Source: Affinundibacterium seohonense (GTDB lineage Bacteria > Pseudomonadota > Gammaproteobacteria > Burkholderiales > Burkholderiaceae_D). From it: a DNA stretch of 64,000 nt. Where the stretch lies: NCBI RefSeq assembly GCF_014284305.1, contig NZ_JACOFW010000009.1:62001-126000 (forward strand), written 5' to 3'. The translations under genes were made by a program, and so were the position numbers. This document shows positions 40,325 through 48,868 of this stretch, piece after piece. Positions within the stretch are counted from its first letter, which is position 1. Every line of letters starts with the position of its first letter. Below the pieces are notes generated by a model. The model had not been told where the DNA came from, did not search any database, and saw nothing but the letters and a program-made list of their open reading frames with translations.

Positions 40325-40849
40325 GTGAATTCAGAATCGAATAAACTGACTTATTTAACAGCCTATCCTGAGCATTTACAAGCCCAGGTTAGGCAGTTAA
40401 TCGCCGGCGATCAATTGGCGTCACATCTGCGTAAAAAGTACCCACAAACACACGCCATCCACACCGATAAAGCGCTGTACCAATATGTACAAGATTTAAA
40501 GAATGCCTCGCTGCGCAATGGCGACCAGATCAGTAAAGTTGTCTACGACAATAAACTCCATGTGATCAAAAACGCTCTCGGCACACACACTTATGTCTCC
40601 CGAGTGCAAGGCAGTAAACTCAAAACCAAAAATGAAATTCGCATTGCCAGCCTATTCAAATCGGTACCCGAAGAATTTCTCAAAATGATTACGGTACACG
40701 AGCTTGCCCATCTAAAAGAAAAAGCGCACGACAAAGCTTTTTATCAGCTTTGCTCGTATATGGAACCGAACTATCATCAGTACGAACTTGATTGTCGTTT
40801 GTATTTGACCCAAATCGATATTTTTGGCGGTGAAGTCTGGAGCAGTTAG
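40325..40849 (+). CDS. YgjP-like (DUF45/WLM-type) metallopeptidase
   Basis: A 174-residue zinc peptidase-like protein. HELAHLKEKAHDKAFY contains the HExxH zinc and catalytic motif and a third potential ligand downstream, as in the YgjP/DUF45 family; KVVYDNKLHVIKNALG upstream is consistent. Function is unknown in most bacteria. It uses GTG one nucleotide after the FKBP stop, indicating translational coupling, and glpK follows 42 nt later. Confidence 0.85.
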   Translation: MNSESNKLTYLTAYPEHLQAQVRQLIAGDQLASHLRKKYPQTHAIHTDKALYQYVQDLKNASLRNGDQISKVVYDNKLHVIKNALGTHTYVSRVQGSKLKTKNEIRIASLFKSVPEEFLKMITVHELAHLKEKAHDKAFYQLCSYMEPNYHQYELDCRLYLTQIDIFGGEVWSS

Positions 40850-40891
40850 ATACCGTGGAATAACTGAACACAAATCGAATGGAGCGCAAAC

Positions 40892-42370
40892 ATGGCTTAC
40901 TTACTCGCACTTGATCAAGGTACTTCTAGCTCGCGTTCTATCCTCTTCGATCATCGTGGCAATCTGATCGCCTCCGCGCAACAAGAATTCACACAACATT
41001 TCCCATTACCGGGTTGGGTCGAACATGATGCGATGGAAATCTGGCAAAGCCAGCTCACCACGATTCATCAAGTGCTGAACAAATCTGGCATTCAGGCACC
41101 GGATATCGCTGCGATCGGCATCACCAATCAACGTGAAACGACTGTGGTTTGGCATCGTAAAACAGGGCAACCAATTTGCCGCGCGATTGTCTGGCAAGAT
41201 CGTCGTACCGCGGATTGGTGCGACGATTTGCGGCAGCAAGGCTACGGCAAAACCATACAAGAAAAAACCGGTCTCCTGCTCGATCCCTATTTCTCCGCCA
41301 CCAAAATCGCTTGGATACTGCGCCATATTCCAAATGCCAGAGAACTTGCGGAAAACGATGAGCTGGCATTTGGTACGATCGATAGCTGGCTAGCCTACCA
41401 ACTCAGCGGACAAAAACTACACGTCACCGATGTCACTAATGCCTCGCGAACTATGTTGTGGAATATTCATACGCAACAATGGGATGCCGAACTACTCGAT
41501 CTGTTTGACATCCCACACCAACTCTTACCTGAGGTTCATCCATCCTGCCATCATTTTGGTGATACCCAATTGTTCGGCCAGCCTATTCCCATTGCTGGTA
41601 TCGCTGGTGATCAACAATCTGCGTTATTTGGTCAAGCTTGTTTTAACTCTGGGATGGCAAAAAATACCTACGGCACTGGTTGCTTTACACTCTTACAAAC
41701 AGGCGGTTTTTGTAGTCAATCACAACATGGCTTAATCACCACCGCGGCTTGTCAGGTCAATCAACATCCACAATATGCTTTAGAAGGCAGCGTCTTCGTC
41801 GGTGGTGCGGTCGTGCAGTGGCTACGCGACCAATTGCATCTAGCACCGACCGCGACAGCTATAGGCGAATTGGCAGCGACGGTTGAAGATAGCGACGGTG
41901 TCGTCTTCGTGCCCGCCTTTACAGGACTAGGTGCCCCCTATTGGGATGCGAATGCACGTGGTGCGATTCTCGGTCTGCATCGCGGCAGTACCGCAGCCCA
42001 TATCGCCAAAGCAGCGATTGAGGCAATTGCTTTTCAAACTGCTGAATTGTTATTCGCGATGCAAAAAGATAGTCCGACACCGATTATTGAATTACGCGTT
42101 GATGGTGGTGCTGCAAGCAATGACGCACTTCTACAATTTCAAGCAGACTTGCTCGGCATTCCCGTCATCCGACCCAAGATCATAGAAACAACCGCACTGG
42201 GTGTTGCCTACTTGGCTGGATTACAAACGGGTATCTATAGTGCACCTGAAGAATGTGCTGCTCTATGGCAAGAACAACAGCGTTTTTTACCACAGATTAG
42301 TCGAAGTCACGCCGCAAATCGCCTCGAAAATTGGAAGAATGCCGTGAGTCGCTTGCTTTCAAGGAGTTGA
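40892..42370 (+). CDS. glpK: Glycerol kinase
   Basis: A 492-residue FGGY-family sugar kinase that phosphorylates glycerol with ATP to sn-glycerol 3-phosphate. The N-terminal phosphate motif LALDQGTSSSRSILFD, NQRETTVVWHRKTG, the catalytic-base region GIAGDQQSALFGQACF and KNTYGTGCF are all present. Length matches. No glpF or glpD is adjacent, so glycerol uptake and oxidation genes must be elsewhere. Confidence 0.97.
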   Translation: MAYLLALDQGTSSSRSILFDHRGNLIASAQQEFTQHFPLPGWVEHDAMEIWQSQLTTIHQVLNKSGIQAPDIAAIGITNQRETTVVWHRKTGQPICRAIVWQDRRTADWCDDLRQQGYGKTIQEKTGLLLDPYFSATKIAWILRHIPNARELAENDELAFGTIDSWLAYQLSGQKLHVTDVTNASRTMLWNIHTQQWDAELLDLFDIPHQLLPEVHPSCHHFGDTQLFGQPIPIAGIAGDQQSALFGQACFNSGMAKNTYGTGCFTLLQTGGFCSQSQHGLITTAACQVNQHPQYALEGSVFVGGAVVQWLRDQLHLAPTATAIGELAATVEDSDGVVFVPAFTGLGAPYWDANARGAILGLHRGSTAAHIAKAAIEAIAFQTAELLFAMQKDSPTPIIELRVDGGAASNDALLQFQADLLGIPVIRPKIIETTALGVAYLAGLQTGIYSAPEECAALWQEQQRFLPQISRSHAANRLENWKNAVSRLLSRS

Positions 42371-42424
42371 CTCAAGCACAATCAAAGACTTCAATTATTA
42401 GAACCAACAATCCAAGGAGTTGCG

Positions 42425-42964
42425 ATGAAAATCCTCAAACGCATACTGATCGCCTTCATTAGTTTGATTGCACTAATCATCGCTCTTGCTTATTTAATGC
42501 CGAATCACTATGGACTCATCCGCAGCATACAAATCGAAGCTAGTCCGGAAAAAATATACCCATTGATCGCTAGTCCAAAAGAATGGAAAAAATGGTCGGT
42601 CTGGAATCAACGTGATCCGAACATGGAAATTCTGTTCTCTGGTCCTGAGACAGGTGCTGGCGCAGGCTGGGATTGGAAAAGCAAAAGCGAAGGTAATGGC
42701 GGCATGAAGCTCACTAGAGTCGCAGCCAACCAAGTCATCAATTATGAATTGCACTTCGAAGGTATGGGCAAGCCATCCAATGGTGCGCTGACTTTAGAAC
42801 CCGAAGGCACATCGACCAAAGTCACTTGGTCCATGATCGGTAGTAGCGAAGGAAATTTCATGATGAAATTATTTGCACCTTTTATGGATAAGATGGTGGG
42901 ACCGGATTTTGAAGATGGTTTGAAGAACTTGAAGGCGGTAGCGGAGAAAACCGCTACAAACTAA
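42425..42964 (+). CDS. SRPBCC (START-like) family protein, membrane-anchored
   Basis: A 179-residue protein: one N-terminal membrane helix (ILIAFISLIALIIALAYL) followed by a helix-grip domain of the polyketide-cyclase/SRPBCC superfamily (IRSIQIEASPEKIYPLIASPKEWKKWSVW). Such domains bind hydrophobic ligands; the ligand here is unknown. AAGGAG precedes the ATG. A strong terminator follows at 42997-43034. Confidence 0.88.
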   Translation: MKILKRILIAFISLIALIIALAYLMPNHYGLIRSIQIEASPEKIYPLIASPKEWKKWSVWNQRDPNMEILFSGPETGAGAGWDWKSKSEGNGGMKLTRVAANQVINYELHFEGMGKPSNGALTLEPEGTSTKVTWSMIGSSEGNFMMKLFAPFMDKMVGPDFEDGLKNLKAVAEKTATN

Positions 42965-42996
42965 CAGCTGATACCGATACGTTCTTACAAAAAAAC

Positions 42997-43034
42997 AGGG
43001 CAGATAGATTTACGCTATCTGCCCTATCTTTTTA
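42997..43034 (+). terminator. Intrinsic terminator of the SRPBCC gene
   Basis: Perfect 11-bp stem AGGGCAGATAG / CTATCTGCCCT with a 7-nt loop, then ATCTTTTTA. A-rich sequence on the other side suggests it may also stop the convergent ClbS-like transcript. Confidence 0.92.
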
Positions 43035-43075
43035 TCTGACTGGGTCAACACAAACCCAGAGAAATTGAAATGTAA

Positions 43076-43585
43076 CTATAACTGATGAGATTTTCTCCAA
43101 CGCCTTAGTCGTTTAGCTGCATTGCTGTACGGTGATGATGTATTCAACTGAATCATTTTTCCCATCGTGTATTGTTTGTACCATGCTTGTCCATAAAGCC
43201 TAAGATCGTCTTCATCCTCTACCAATTCAACAATCCTATTTTTCGCAGAACAAAGCCGAACAACTAGATCAGCTAATGGAATACCCTCGTAATCCTTATA
43301 AAACTTTTCTGCCAAGAGTCCTAATTGGTTCCAATTAAACCCAGTATCTGGAAAATCGACAGATTCCCCCACACCTTTTTTGGCGTGCCATTTCAGAACT
43401 AGCTCATTCCAGCCGACTAAATAAGAAATCAAATTATGCACATTCATCTTGCTGTCTTTGACATGTCCGTCTAAGGACTTGTCAAAGACATTTGTCGCAG
43501 GGATCAAGGCGATCTCTATACTTAAACGATCAAACTCATTCTGAATTGCAAACAGTAACTCTGCTTTGCATCCTGGCACCGACAT
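43076..43585 (-). CDS. ClbS/DfsB family four-helix protein
   Basis: A 169-residue protein of the DinB-like four-helix fold, ClbS/DfsB (DUF1706) group. The sequence around KMNVHNLISYLVGWNELVLKWH matches the family core. ClbS of E. coli inactivates colibactin by opening its cyclopropane; most homologues lie outside colibactin clusters and have unknown substrates. It begins 7 nt after the putP stop, so it is probably the second gene of a putP operon. Confidence 0.82.
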   Translation of the reverse strand: MSVPGCKAELLFAIQNEFDRLSIEIALIPATNVFDKSLDGHVKDSKMNVHNLISYLVGWNELVLKWHAKKGVGESVDFPDTGFNWNQLGLLAEKFYKDYEGIPLADLVVRLCSAKNRIVELVEDEDDLRLYGQAWYKQYTMGKMIQLNTSSPYSNAAKRLRRWRKSHQL

Positions 43586-43592
43586 AAAAAAA

Positions 43593-45071
43593 TTAAGCTG
43601 TTTGCTGACGCATAGTAGAAAACGCCGCCTTCATTTTTTCCGATGCTGGCGCACCAAATTGACTGCCAATCCAAACTGCAGCGCAACCAAAGAAGAAGCC
43701 TGGTACCAATTCATACAAGCCAAACAATTTGAAATGTCCCCACACCAATACTGTCAAGGCACCGACGAACATGCCCGCTAAGGCACCGTTACGGTTCATC
43801 TTAGGCCAGATTAAGGATAACAAGACTACTGGGCCAAAGGCCGCGCCAAAACCTGCCCATGCGTTACTAACCAAGCTCAGTACGCTGCTAGTTGGATTAG
43901 CCGCAATCGAAATCGCAATCACGGCGACCACCAACACCATCATACGACCGAACCAAACCAATTCGGTTTGTGACGCATTTGGACGGAAGAAAGGTTTGTA
44001 GAAGTCTTCAGTCAAGGCAGAAGAACAAACCAGTAATTGGCAAGACAAAGTACTCATCACCGCTGCCAAAATCGCTGATAACAAAATACCGGCAATCCAA
44101 GGATTAAACAAAATCTGCGACAAGGAAATGAACACAGTTTCCTTATTTGCCGTCACCGCACCTGCTTGATCAGGGTGCATCGCGAAATAAGCGATACCAA
44201 AGAAACCCACAGAGATTGCGCCAAGCAAACACAAAATCATCCAAGTCATACCAATGCGACGTGCATTTTTAATTGTCGCGAAATTTTCTGCCGCCATGAA
44301 GCGCGCCAAAATATGTGGTTGACCCATATAGCCCAAGCCCCACGCGAGCAATGAAATAATACCGATCAGAGATGTACCACTAAACAAATCCGTATATTTT
44401 GGATTGATGTTTTGAATCACTGTAATCGCTTCACTAAAGCCACCAACATGCATGATCACCATCACAGGCGCCAATAACAAAGCGAAAATCATCAAAGTCG
44501 CTTGCACAGTATCAGTCCAACTCACCGCTAAGAAACCACCGATAAACACATAAATAATCGTTGCCGCTGCACCAGCCCACAAAGACACGTTATAGCTCAT
44601 ACCAAAAGTTTCTTGGAACAAACGTGCACCTGCCACCATGCCAGAAGCACAGTAAATCGTGAAAAACACTAAGATCACAATCGCAGAAATAATACGTAGC
44701 AATTTGCTGGTATCTTCAAATCGATGCGTAAAATAATCTGGCAAGGTCAAAGCATTATTCGTCAATTCGGTATACACACGCAGACGACCCGCCACCAAAT
44801 GCCAGTTAAACCAAGCACCTAAAGTCAAACCAATCGCGATCCAACTTTCTGATACACCCGAAAAATACAAAGCACCGGGCAATCCCATCAATAACCAACC
44901 ACTCATGTCGGATGCACCAGCACTCATGGCGGTGACGAAGGCGCCAAGACTGCGACCACCTAAGATATAGTCAGATAAATTATTGGTAAAACGCCAGGCG
45001 GCGAAACCGATGCCTAGCATCGCTAGAATATAAATAATGAAGGTGATGCTGGTAGGGTTGCTAAAATCCAT
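43593..45071 (-). CDS. putP: Sodium/proline symporter PutP
   Basis: A 492-residue sodium:solute symporter with about 13 membrane helices. The start (ITFIIYILAMLGIGFAAW), the sodium and proline site in GASDMSGWLLMGLPGALY, and the seventh-helix segment GLGYMGQPHILARFMA match proline transporters closely. No proline dehydrogenase gene (putA) is adjacent. The 407-nt gap upstream contains inverted repeats that may be operators. Confidence 0.96.
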   Translation of the reverse strand: MDFSNPTSITFIIYILAMLGIGFAAWRFTNNLSDYILGGRSLGAFVTAMSAGASDMSGWLLMGLPGALYFSGVSESWIAIGLTLGAWFNWHLVAGRLRVYTELTNNALTLPDYFTHRFEDTSKLLRIISAIVILVFFTIYCASGMVAGARLFQETFGMSYNVSLWAGAAATIIYVFIGGFLAVSWTDTVQATLMIFALLLAPVMVIMHVGGFSEAITVIQNINPKYTDLFSGTSLIGIISLLAWGLGYMGQPHILARFMAAENFATIKNARRIGMTWMILCLLGAISVGFFGIAYFAMHPDQAGAVTANKETVFISLSQILFNPWIAGILLSAILAAVMSTLSCQLLVCSSALTEDFYKPFFRPNASQTELVWFGRMMVLVVAVIAISIAANPTSSVLSLVSNAWAGFGAAFGPVVLLSLIWPKMNRNGALAGMFVGALTVLVWGHFKLFGLYELVPGFFFGCAAVWIGSQFGAPASEKMKAAFSTMRQQTA

Positions 45072-45478
45072 CTCCGTATTGCCTTTCTTTTTAAGTGTAA
45101 TTATTTTGCATACTTATCCATGCACAAGGATAAGCAAGCCCGCAGTATCGCTCATGCCCGCTAATCTCACAAGGATAGACAACGCTGAATTTACTGGTTT
45201 GATGAGACTAAAATTCAGCCTGGCAGTTCCTGATTCATTGACACAAAAAAGCAAGTAAATACAAACTTACATTGCCCACTAAATTTGGCAACTATTGTTC
45301 TTAAAAATTCCAAATAAGTAGCTGCTTATTCTGAAAAAGTGATTCAGGTAAATTATTCTCCAGAAATTTTTGGCTCAAAATAGACCTAAACAACGCTCAA
45401 ATATGACTGATACTCGCTTACAATTCTCTGCGTAGCAAATTGGCAAATGCAATTTTTTAAGTCGATACGAATGATGGG
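45072..45478. other. Divergent intergenic region upstream of putP with inverted repeats
   Basis: About 400 nt. Two inverted repeats stand out: CTTATCC / GGATAAG with an 8-nt loop (45113-45134) and GCTGAATTT / AAATTCAGC with an 18-nt loop (45184-45219). The first is 42 nt from the putP start and could be an operator or leader hairpin. No gene is supported. Confidence 0.5.
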
Positions 45479-46159
45479 ATGGACTTGCTAAACAAATTCC
45501 CCTCAATGAAAGGCACAATGCAATTACATCGCTTTAGTCGATACCTGACTTTTTTCTCTATTTTATTGGTACATATCGGGATGATTTTGATCTGGCAGAG
45601 AACATCACCGTCACCAAATAGTATCTCCAATACCGATAAAGTATTACTACTGCTCGCCTTGCCACAGCAAAAACAAGCGATCGAAGTTACTCAACAAAAA
45701 AACCTAAAACAAGTTAGTCCAACATCGACCATTGCCCGCACCAACAACAAAAACATCAATACGCCCGAATTCAGTACAGCAAAAATTCAAACACCAAGCC
45801 CAGAATTTGAAGCCCTTTCAGCACCGCCATCGACACCTTCACCATCTTCTCCAACAATACAAAAAAACATTCGTGAATTAAGTTTGAGTTTGAAAGACGA
45901 CTTTCTAAAACAAGAAAAAAACTATCGCCCTGACAGTAAAAGTAGCAGTGAAAACATGAAGAAATTTTCGAATACTTTAGCTGGCGTTGTACAAAGTCGA
46001 ACAGAGGGCACCGTTATCGAGAAAAAATTTGCCTATGATGGCAGACCAGTGAGCAAGATTAAAACGCCGTTTGGTACCCATTGTGTTCGACATCCCAAGG
46101 CTGGCGAGAAATTAGAATTATCCCCACCACCGCTTCCCGTAGGCTGTGGAGAGCTATAA
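45479..46159 (+). CDS. Hypothetical membrane-anchored, proline/serine-rich protein
   Basis: A 226-residue protein with one N-terminal membrane helix (YLTFFSILLVHIGMILIW), a low-complexity Thr/Pro/Ser linker (PPSTPSPSSPT), and a C-terminal segment with two cysteines (THCVRHPKAG ... PVGCGEL). The TonB-like layout (anchor, proline-rich linker, small periplasmic end) is visible, but the C-terminal domain is not TonB-like. The start is uncertain; ATG 45518, with AAAGG upstream, is as good as 45479. I do not recognise the family. Confidence 0.6.
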   Translation: MDLLNKFPSMKGTMQLHRFSRYLTFFSILLVHIGMILIWQRTSPSPNSISNTDKVLLLLALPQQKQAIEVTQQKNLKQVSPTSTIARTNNKNINTPEFSTAKIQTPSPEFEALSAPPSTPSPSSPTIQKNIRELSLSLKDDFLKQEKNYRPDSKSSSENMKKFSNTLAGVVQSRTEGTVIEKKFAYDGRPVSKIKTPFGTHCVRHPKAGEKLELSPPPLPVGCGEL

Positions 46160-46279
46160 ATAAATCAACAAAAAAAATACACTTTTATAAATATTCAAAA
46201 GCCGAGTATTTTTGTCATAAACCTGTCACCTGATCAGCCTAGAGTGATTCAATTTCTAGCAAACTCTCAGGTACAGATC

Positions 46280-47497
46280 ATGAATACGAAAGCCTTCTTC
46301 CCCAATAAAACGACGATTCTTGATTCTTTCTCGACCAGCAAATTCTTCGCTGACCTAAAACCTCAACACAAGCTAATCCAATCACAAACTTGGGCCGATA
46401 GTCACATTGACCTATTGGCGCTCGACCTTAAACCTGCAGCCAATATCGTCACGATCGCTGCTGGTGCTTGTCATGCTTTGGCTTATCTCAGTGCAAAGCC
46501 AGCCGCCATTCACTGCGTCGATGACAATCCAGCGCAATTAGCGCTTTTAGAAATCAAAGCAAAAGCCCTAATTCATTTACCTGATTACGATGCTGTCCTC
46601 AAATTTTTAGCACTGCCACATCAAACCGATAATCTAAAACGCTATCAACGTCATTTGCGTGCCAACTTGTCTGATCAAGCCAGCCACTACTGGCAAAAGC
46701 GTAATCTGATTGGTCGTCCGCGCTACTTTGCTTTTAGTGAAAATTTGCAGGAACACGGCTACTACAACACGAGTTTGCGGGCATTACGATTTCTCTTAAC
46801 GCAACTAGGTGCACGTTTTGACAAACTGCAACAAGCAAAAGATTTAACGCAACAAAATCAAATTTTTGAACAAACTATTTTGCCCGCACTACAAAATCAC
46901 TACTTCCTATTCCTGATGCGACGCCGTTTCGTATTGAATCGACTAGGCTTTAATCAAAACCAAATCACTCGACTCAAGAACGCCAATCAAGATGAACTCT
47001 CCCAAATTTTGATACAACGATTACGTCGCTTATTGTGTGATTTCAGTATTCAAGACAATCATTTTGCCCAACAAGTCATAGGACAAACTTACCAAATTCA
47101 ACAACAACAAAGCCTACCTTTATATTTACAAAAAGAGGTATTTCCACAATTGCGTCAATACGCCCACCGTGTACATCCCCAACAAAACCGCCTAATTAAT
47201 TTCTTACAACAACAAAGCGAACAATCGATCGATGCCTTCGTCCTACAAGATCATCTCGATTATTTGCATCCAGATGATATTAAAGCCCTATGGCAAGAAA
47301 TCAATCGTTGTGCTGCACCGGGCGCAAAAGTGCTTATTCGGAGCTTAGGAACGCAATTGCCGCTACCTCAGCTAGTTTTTCAAAACGCAGAAACCAGCTG
47401 GCAAACCAATGCCCTGAGAAACCAAGAATTACAAAACAAAGATCGTTGCGCCCTCTATGGCTCCTTATTTGTCTTCGAAAAAATAGCTAAAATTTAA
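46280..47497 (+). CDS. BtaA-like (DUF3419) SAM:diacylglycerol 3-amino-3-carboxypropyltransferase
   Basis: A 405-residue protein of the DUF3419/BtaA family. The SAM-binding strand-loop (IVTIAAGACHALAYL), CVDDNPAQLALLEIKAKAL and the late LQDHLDYLHPDDIKALWQEI match the family pattern. BtaA transfers the aminocarboxypropyl group of SAM to diacylglycerol, the first step to betaine lipids, releasing 5'-methylthioadenosine. The methyltransferase BtaB is not in the window, so a full betaine-lipid pathway is unproven. The ATG at 46280 has AGG 8 nt upstream; a GTG at 46244 would add 12 residues. The next gene encodes an MTA nucleosidase, across an origin-like gap. Confidence 0.75.
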   Translation: MNTKAFFPNKTTILDSFSTSKFFADLKPQHKLIQSQTWADSHIDLLALDLKPAANIVTIAAGACHALAYLSAKPAAIHCVDDNPAQLALLEIKAKALIHLPDYDAVLKFLALPHQTDNLKRYQRHLRANLSDQASHYWQKRNLIGRPRYFAFSENLQEHGYYNTSLRALRFLLTQLGARFDKLQQAKDLTQQNQIFEQTILPALQNHYFLFLMRRRFVLNRLGFNQNQITRLKNANQDELSQILIQRLRRLLCDFSIQDNHFAQQVIGQTYQIQQQQSLPLYLQKEVFPQLRQYAHRVHPQQNRLINFLQQQSEQSIDAFVLQDHLDYLHPDDIKALWQEINRCAAPGAKVLIRSLGTQLPLPQLVFQNAETSWQTNALRNQELQNKDRCALYGSLFVFEKIAKI

Positions 47498-47505
47498 TAA
47501 AAACC

Positions 47506-47725
47506 TGTGGATAAGTCTTTGTATATCTTGAGGAGCTTATGTGCAAAACCACATAAGCTTTCCACAGTCCAAATCTTATGCAGAATCTATTCTTTTTCTG
47601 TACAAGCATTGTCCTAGTCTTTATCCTTAGCCTAAACCCTTGATTTCAATTCAGTAAACCGGCTTATCCACAAAATTCGTCTGCGTTAACTACTACTACT
47701 ATGTATATATATACCTTATGTATAC
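47506..47725. other. Origin-like element, copy 1 (DnaA boxes, CTA triplets, AT tract)
   Basis: Contains TGTGGATAA at 47506-47514, a hairpin at 47534-47559, and TTATCCACA at 47664-47672, followed 17 nt on by CTACTACTACTA (47690-47701) and an alternating AT tract to 47725. This is the order of the bacterial origin-unwinding element: DnaA box, short spacer, DnaA-trios (3'-GAT-5' on the complementary strand), AT-rich DNA. A second copy lies on the other side of mtnN (48599-48824). Role is inferred. Confidence 0.5.
47534..47559. repeat. Perfect 10-bp hairpin
   Basis: AGCTTATGTG and CACATAAGCT around a 6-nt loop, 37 nt after the BtaA-like stop. No U-tract follows (TTCCAC), so it is not a typical intrinsic terminator. 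It lies between the DnaA boxes of copy 1. Confidence 0.6.
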
Positions 47726-47768
47726 AAAACAAAGCTGCTTTCCTTATTTGCCCTTCTCTTAAAAATCC

Positions 47769-48554
47769 ATGTCTATTTCAATCAAACCCAACACCACAGG
47801 CTTAATCTTTGCAATGCGCGAAGAACAAGAAGGATTAGAAGCTTTTATTCAACACAAAAAAGTCCATCGAATCGCTAAACGTGATTTCATCCAAGGTGAA
47901 CTTTGGGGACATCCGGTAGTGATGGTTTTAGCTGGAATAGGAAAAGTAGCTGCTGCAAGTACGACAAATCAGTTGATTCATCATTTTCAAGTGAATCAAC
48001 TGATTCTAAGCGGCGTTGCTGGAGCTGCTGATCCTTTCTTGAAGGTGGGAGATATCGTGATTGCTGATGCGCTACTACAGCACGATATGGATGCATCACC
48101 TCTATTTCCACGATTTGAAATTCCTCTAAGCGGTAAATCTCGTTTTTTTGCACACAAAAATTTACATAAAGAACTACAAAACGCTATCGCGCAGTTCATC
48201 CAAGTGATGCAAGAGCATTTTTCGGCAAGCCTAATCGCTGAATTTCAATTACAAAACGTGAAATTGCATACTGGACTCATCGCTAGTGGCGATCAATTTA
48301 TCCATGACAGCAAAGTGTTAAAGGAATTAAAGCAAGCGTTGCCCGATTTGTTGGCAGTAGAGATGGAAGGCGCAGCAATAGCGCAAGTTTGTGAGGAACA
48401 CGACTTAGCGTTTGCCATTTTGCGGACAATTTCAGATAGTGCAGATGAAACAGCGCATGTCGACTTTCTAAGTTTTGTAAAAAACGTCGCTGCGCCGTAT
48501 ACCTTGGGAATTTTGAAGAATTATTTTGAAAATCGAAAAATACCGGTCGACTAA
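47769..48554 (+). CDS. mtnN: 5'-methylthioadenosine/S-adenosylhomocysteine nucleosidase
   Basis: A 261-residue nucleoside hydrolase that cleaves adenine from MTA, SAH or 5'-deoxyadenosine. The N-terminal strand with acidic residues (LIFAMREEQEGL), LAGIGKVAAASTT, GVAGAADP, and the catalytic VEMEGAAIAQVC and RTISDSAD motifs identify the family. It is about 30 residues longer than the E. coli enzyme, with an insertion near HFSASLIAEFQ. It follows the BtaA-like gene, whose reaction releases MTA. It is flanked on both sides by near-identical origin-like DNA elements. The symbol is given by function; paralogue assignment is not certain. Confidence 0.9.
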   Translation: MSISIKPNTTGLIFAMREEQEGLEAFIQHKKVHRIAKRDFIQGELWGHPVVMVLAGIGKVAAASTTNQLIHHFQVNQLILSGVAGAADPFLKVGDIVIADALLQHDMDASPLFPRFEIPLSGKSRFFAHKNLHKELQNAIAQFIQVMQEHFSASLIAEFQLQNVKLHTGLIASGDQFIHDSKVLKELKQALPDLLAVEMEGAAIAQVCEEHDLAFAILRTISDSADETAHVDFLSFVKNVAAPYTLGILKNYFENRKIPVD

Positions 48555-48598
48555 GATATCGACAAAACAATAAACACAACAAAGTGAAAAATATTTTT

Positions 48599-48824
48599 TG
48601 TGGATAAAGCTGTGGATAAGCTTTGCAGATTTTGTGTAGAAGTGTCTTAGTTATTCAAGTCGAAAAACTTATACAAAAATTGTTGAGCTTCCATACAAAG
48701 TTTTTCCGCGTACTTATATTTTCTGTAGTGCTTTGATTTTACATCGTTAACATCACTTATCCACAAAATACCTCAACGTTAACAACTACTACTATTCATA
48801 TATATAAACTTATTCAATTAAAAG
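48599..48824. other. Origin-like element, copy 2 (DnaA boxes, CTA triplets, AT tract)
   Basis: Paired boxes TGTGGATAA at 48599-48607 and 48611-48619 (12 nt start to start), TTATCCACA at 48757-48765, then 20 nt on CTACTACTA (48786-48794) and an AT tract (48795-48810) continuing into A-rich DNA. The first 45 nt after the last box align with copy 1, with the shared GTTAAC. The outer box is 158 nt from the inner box in both copies. Confidence 0.5.
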
Positions 48825-48861
48825 AAAAAAGCAGTTTTTCTACACTCGAAAAAAACTGCTG
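48822..48861 (-). terminator. Intrinsic terminator of the LytTR regulator gene
   Basis: On the minus strand: AGCAGTTTTT, an 11-nt loop, AAAAACTGCT, then TTTTTC. It follows the stop codon of the response-regulator gene by 8 nt and insulates copy 2 of the origin-like element from that transcript. Confidence 0.9.
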
Positions 48862-48868
48862 AAATAAT

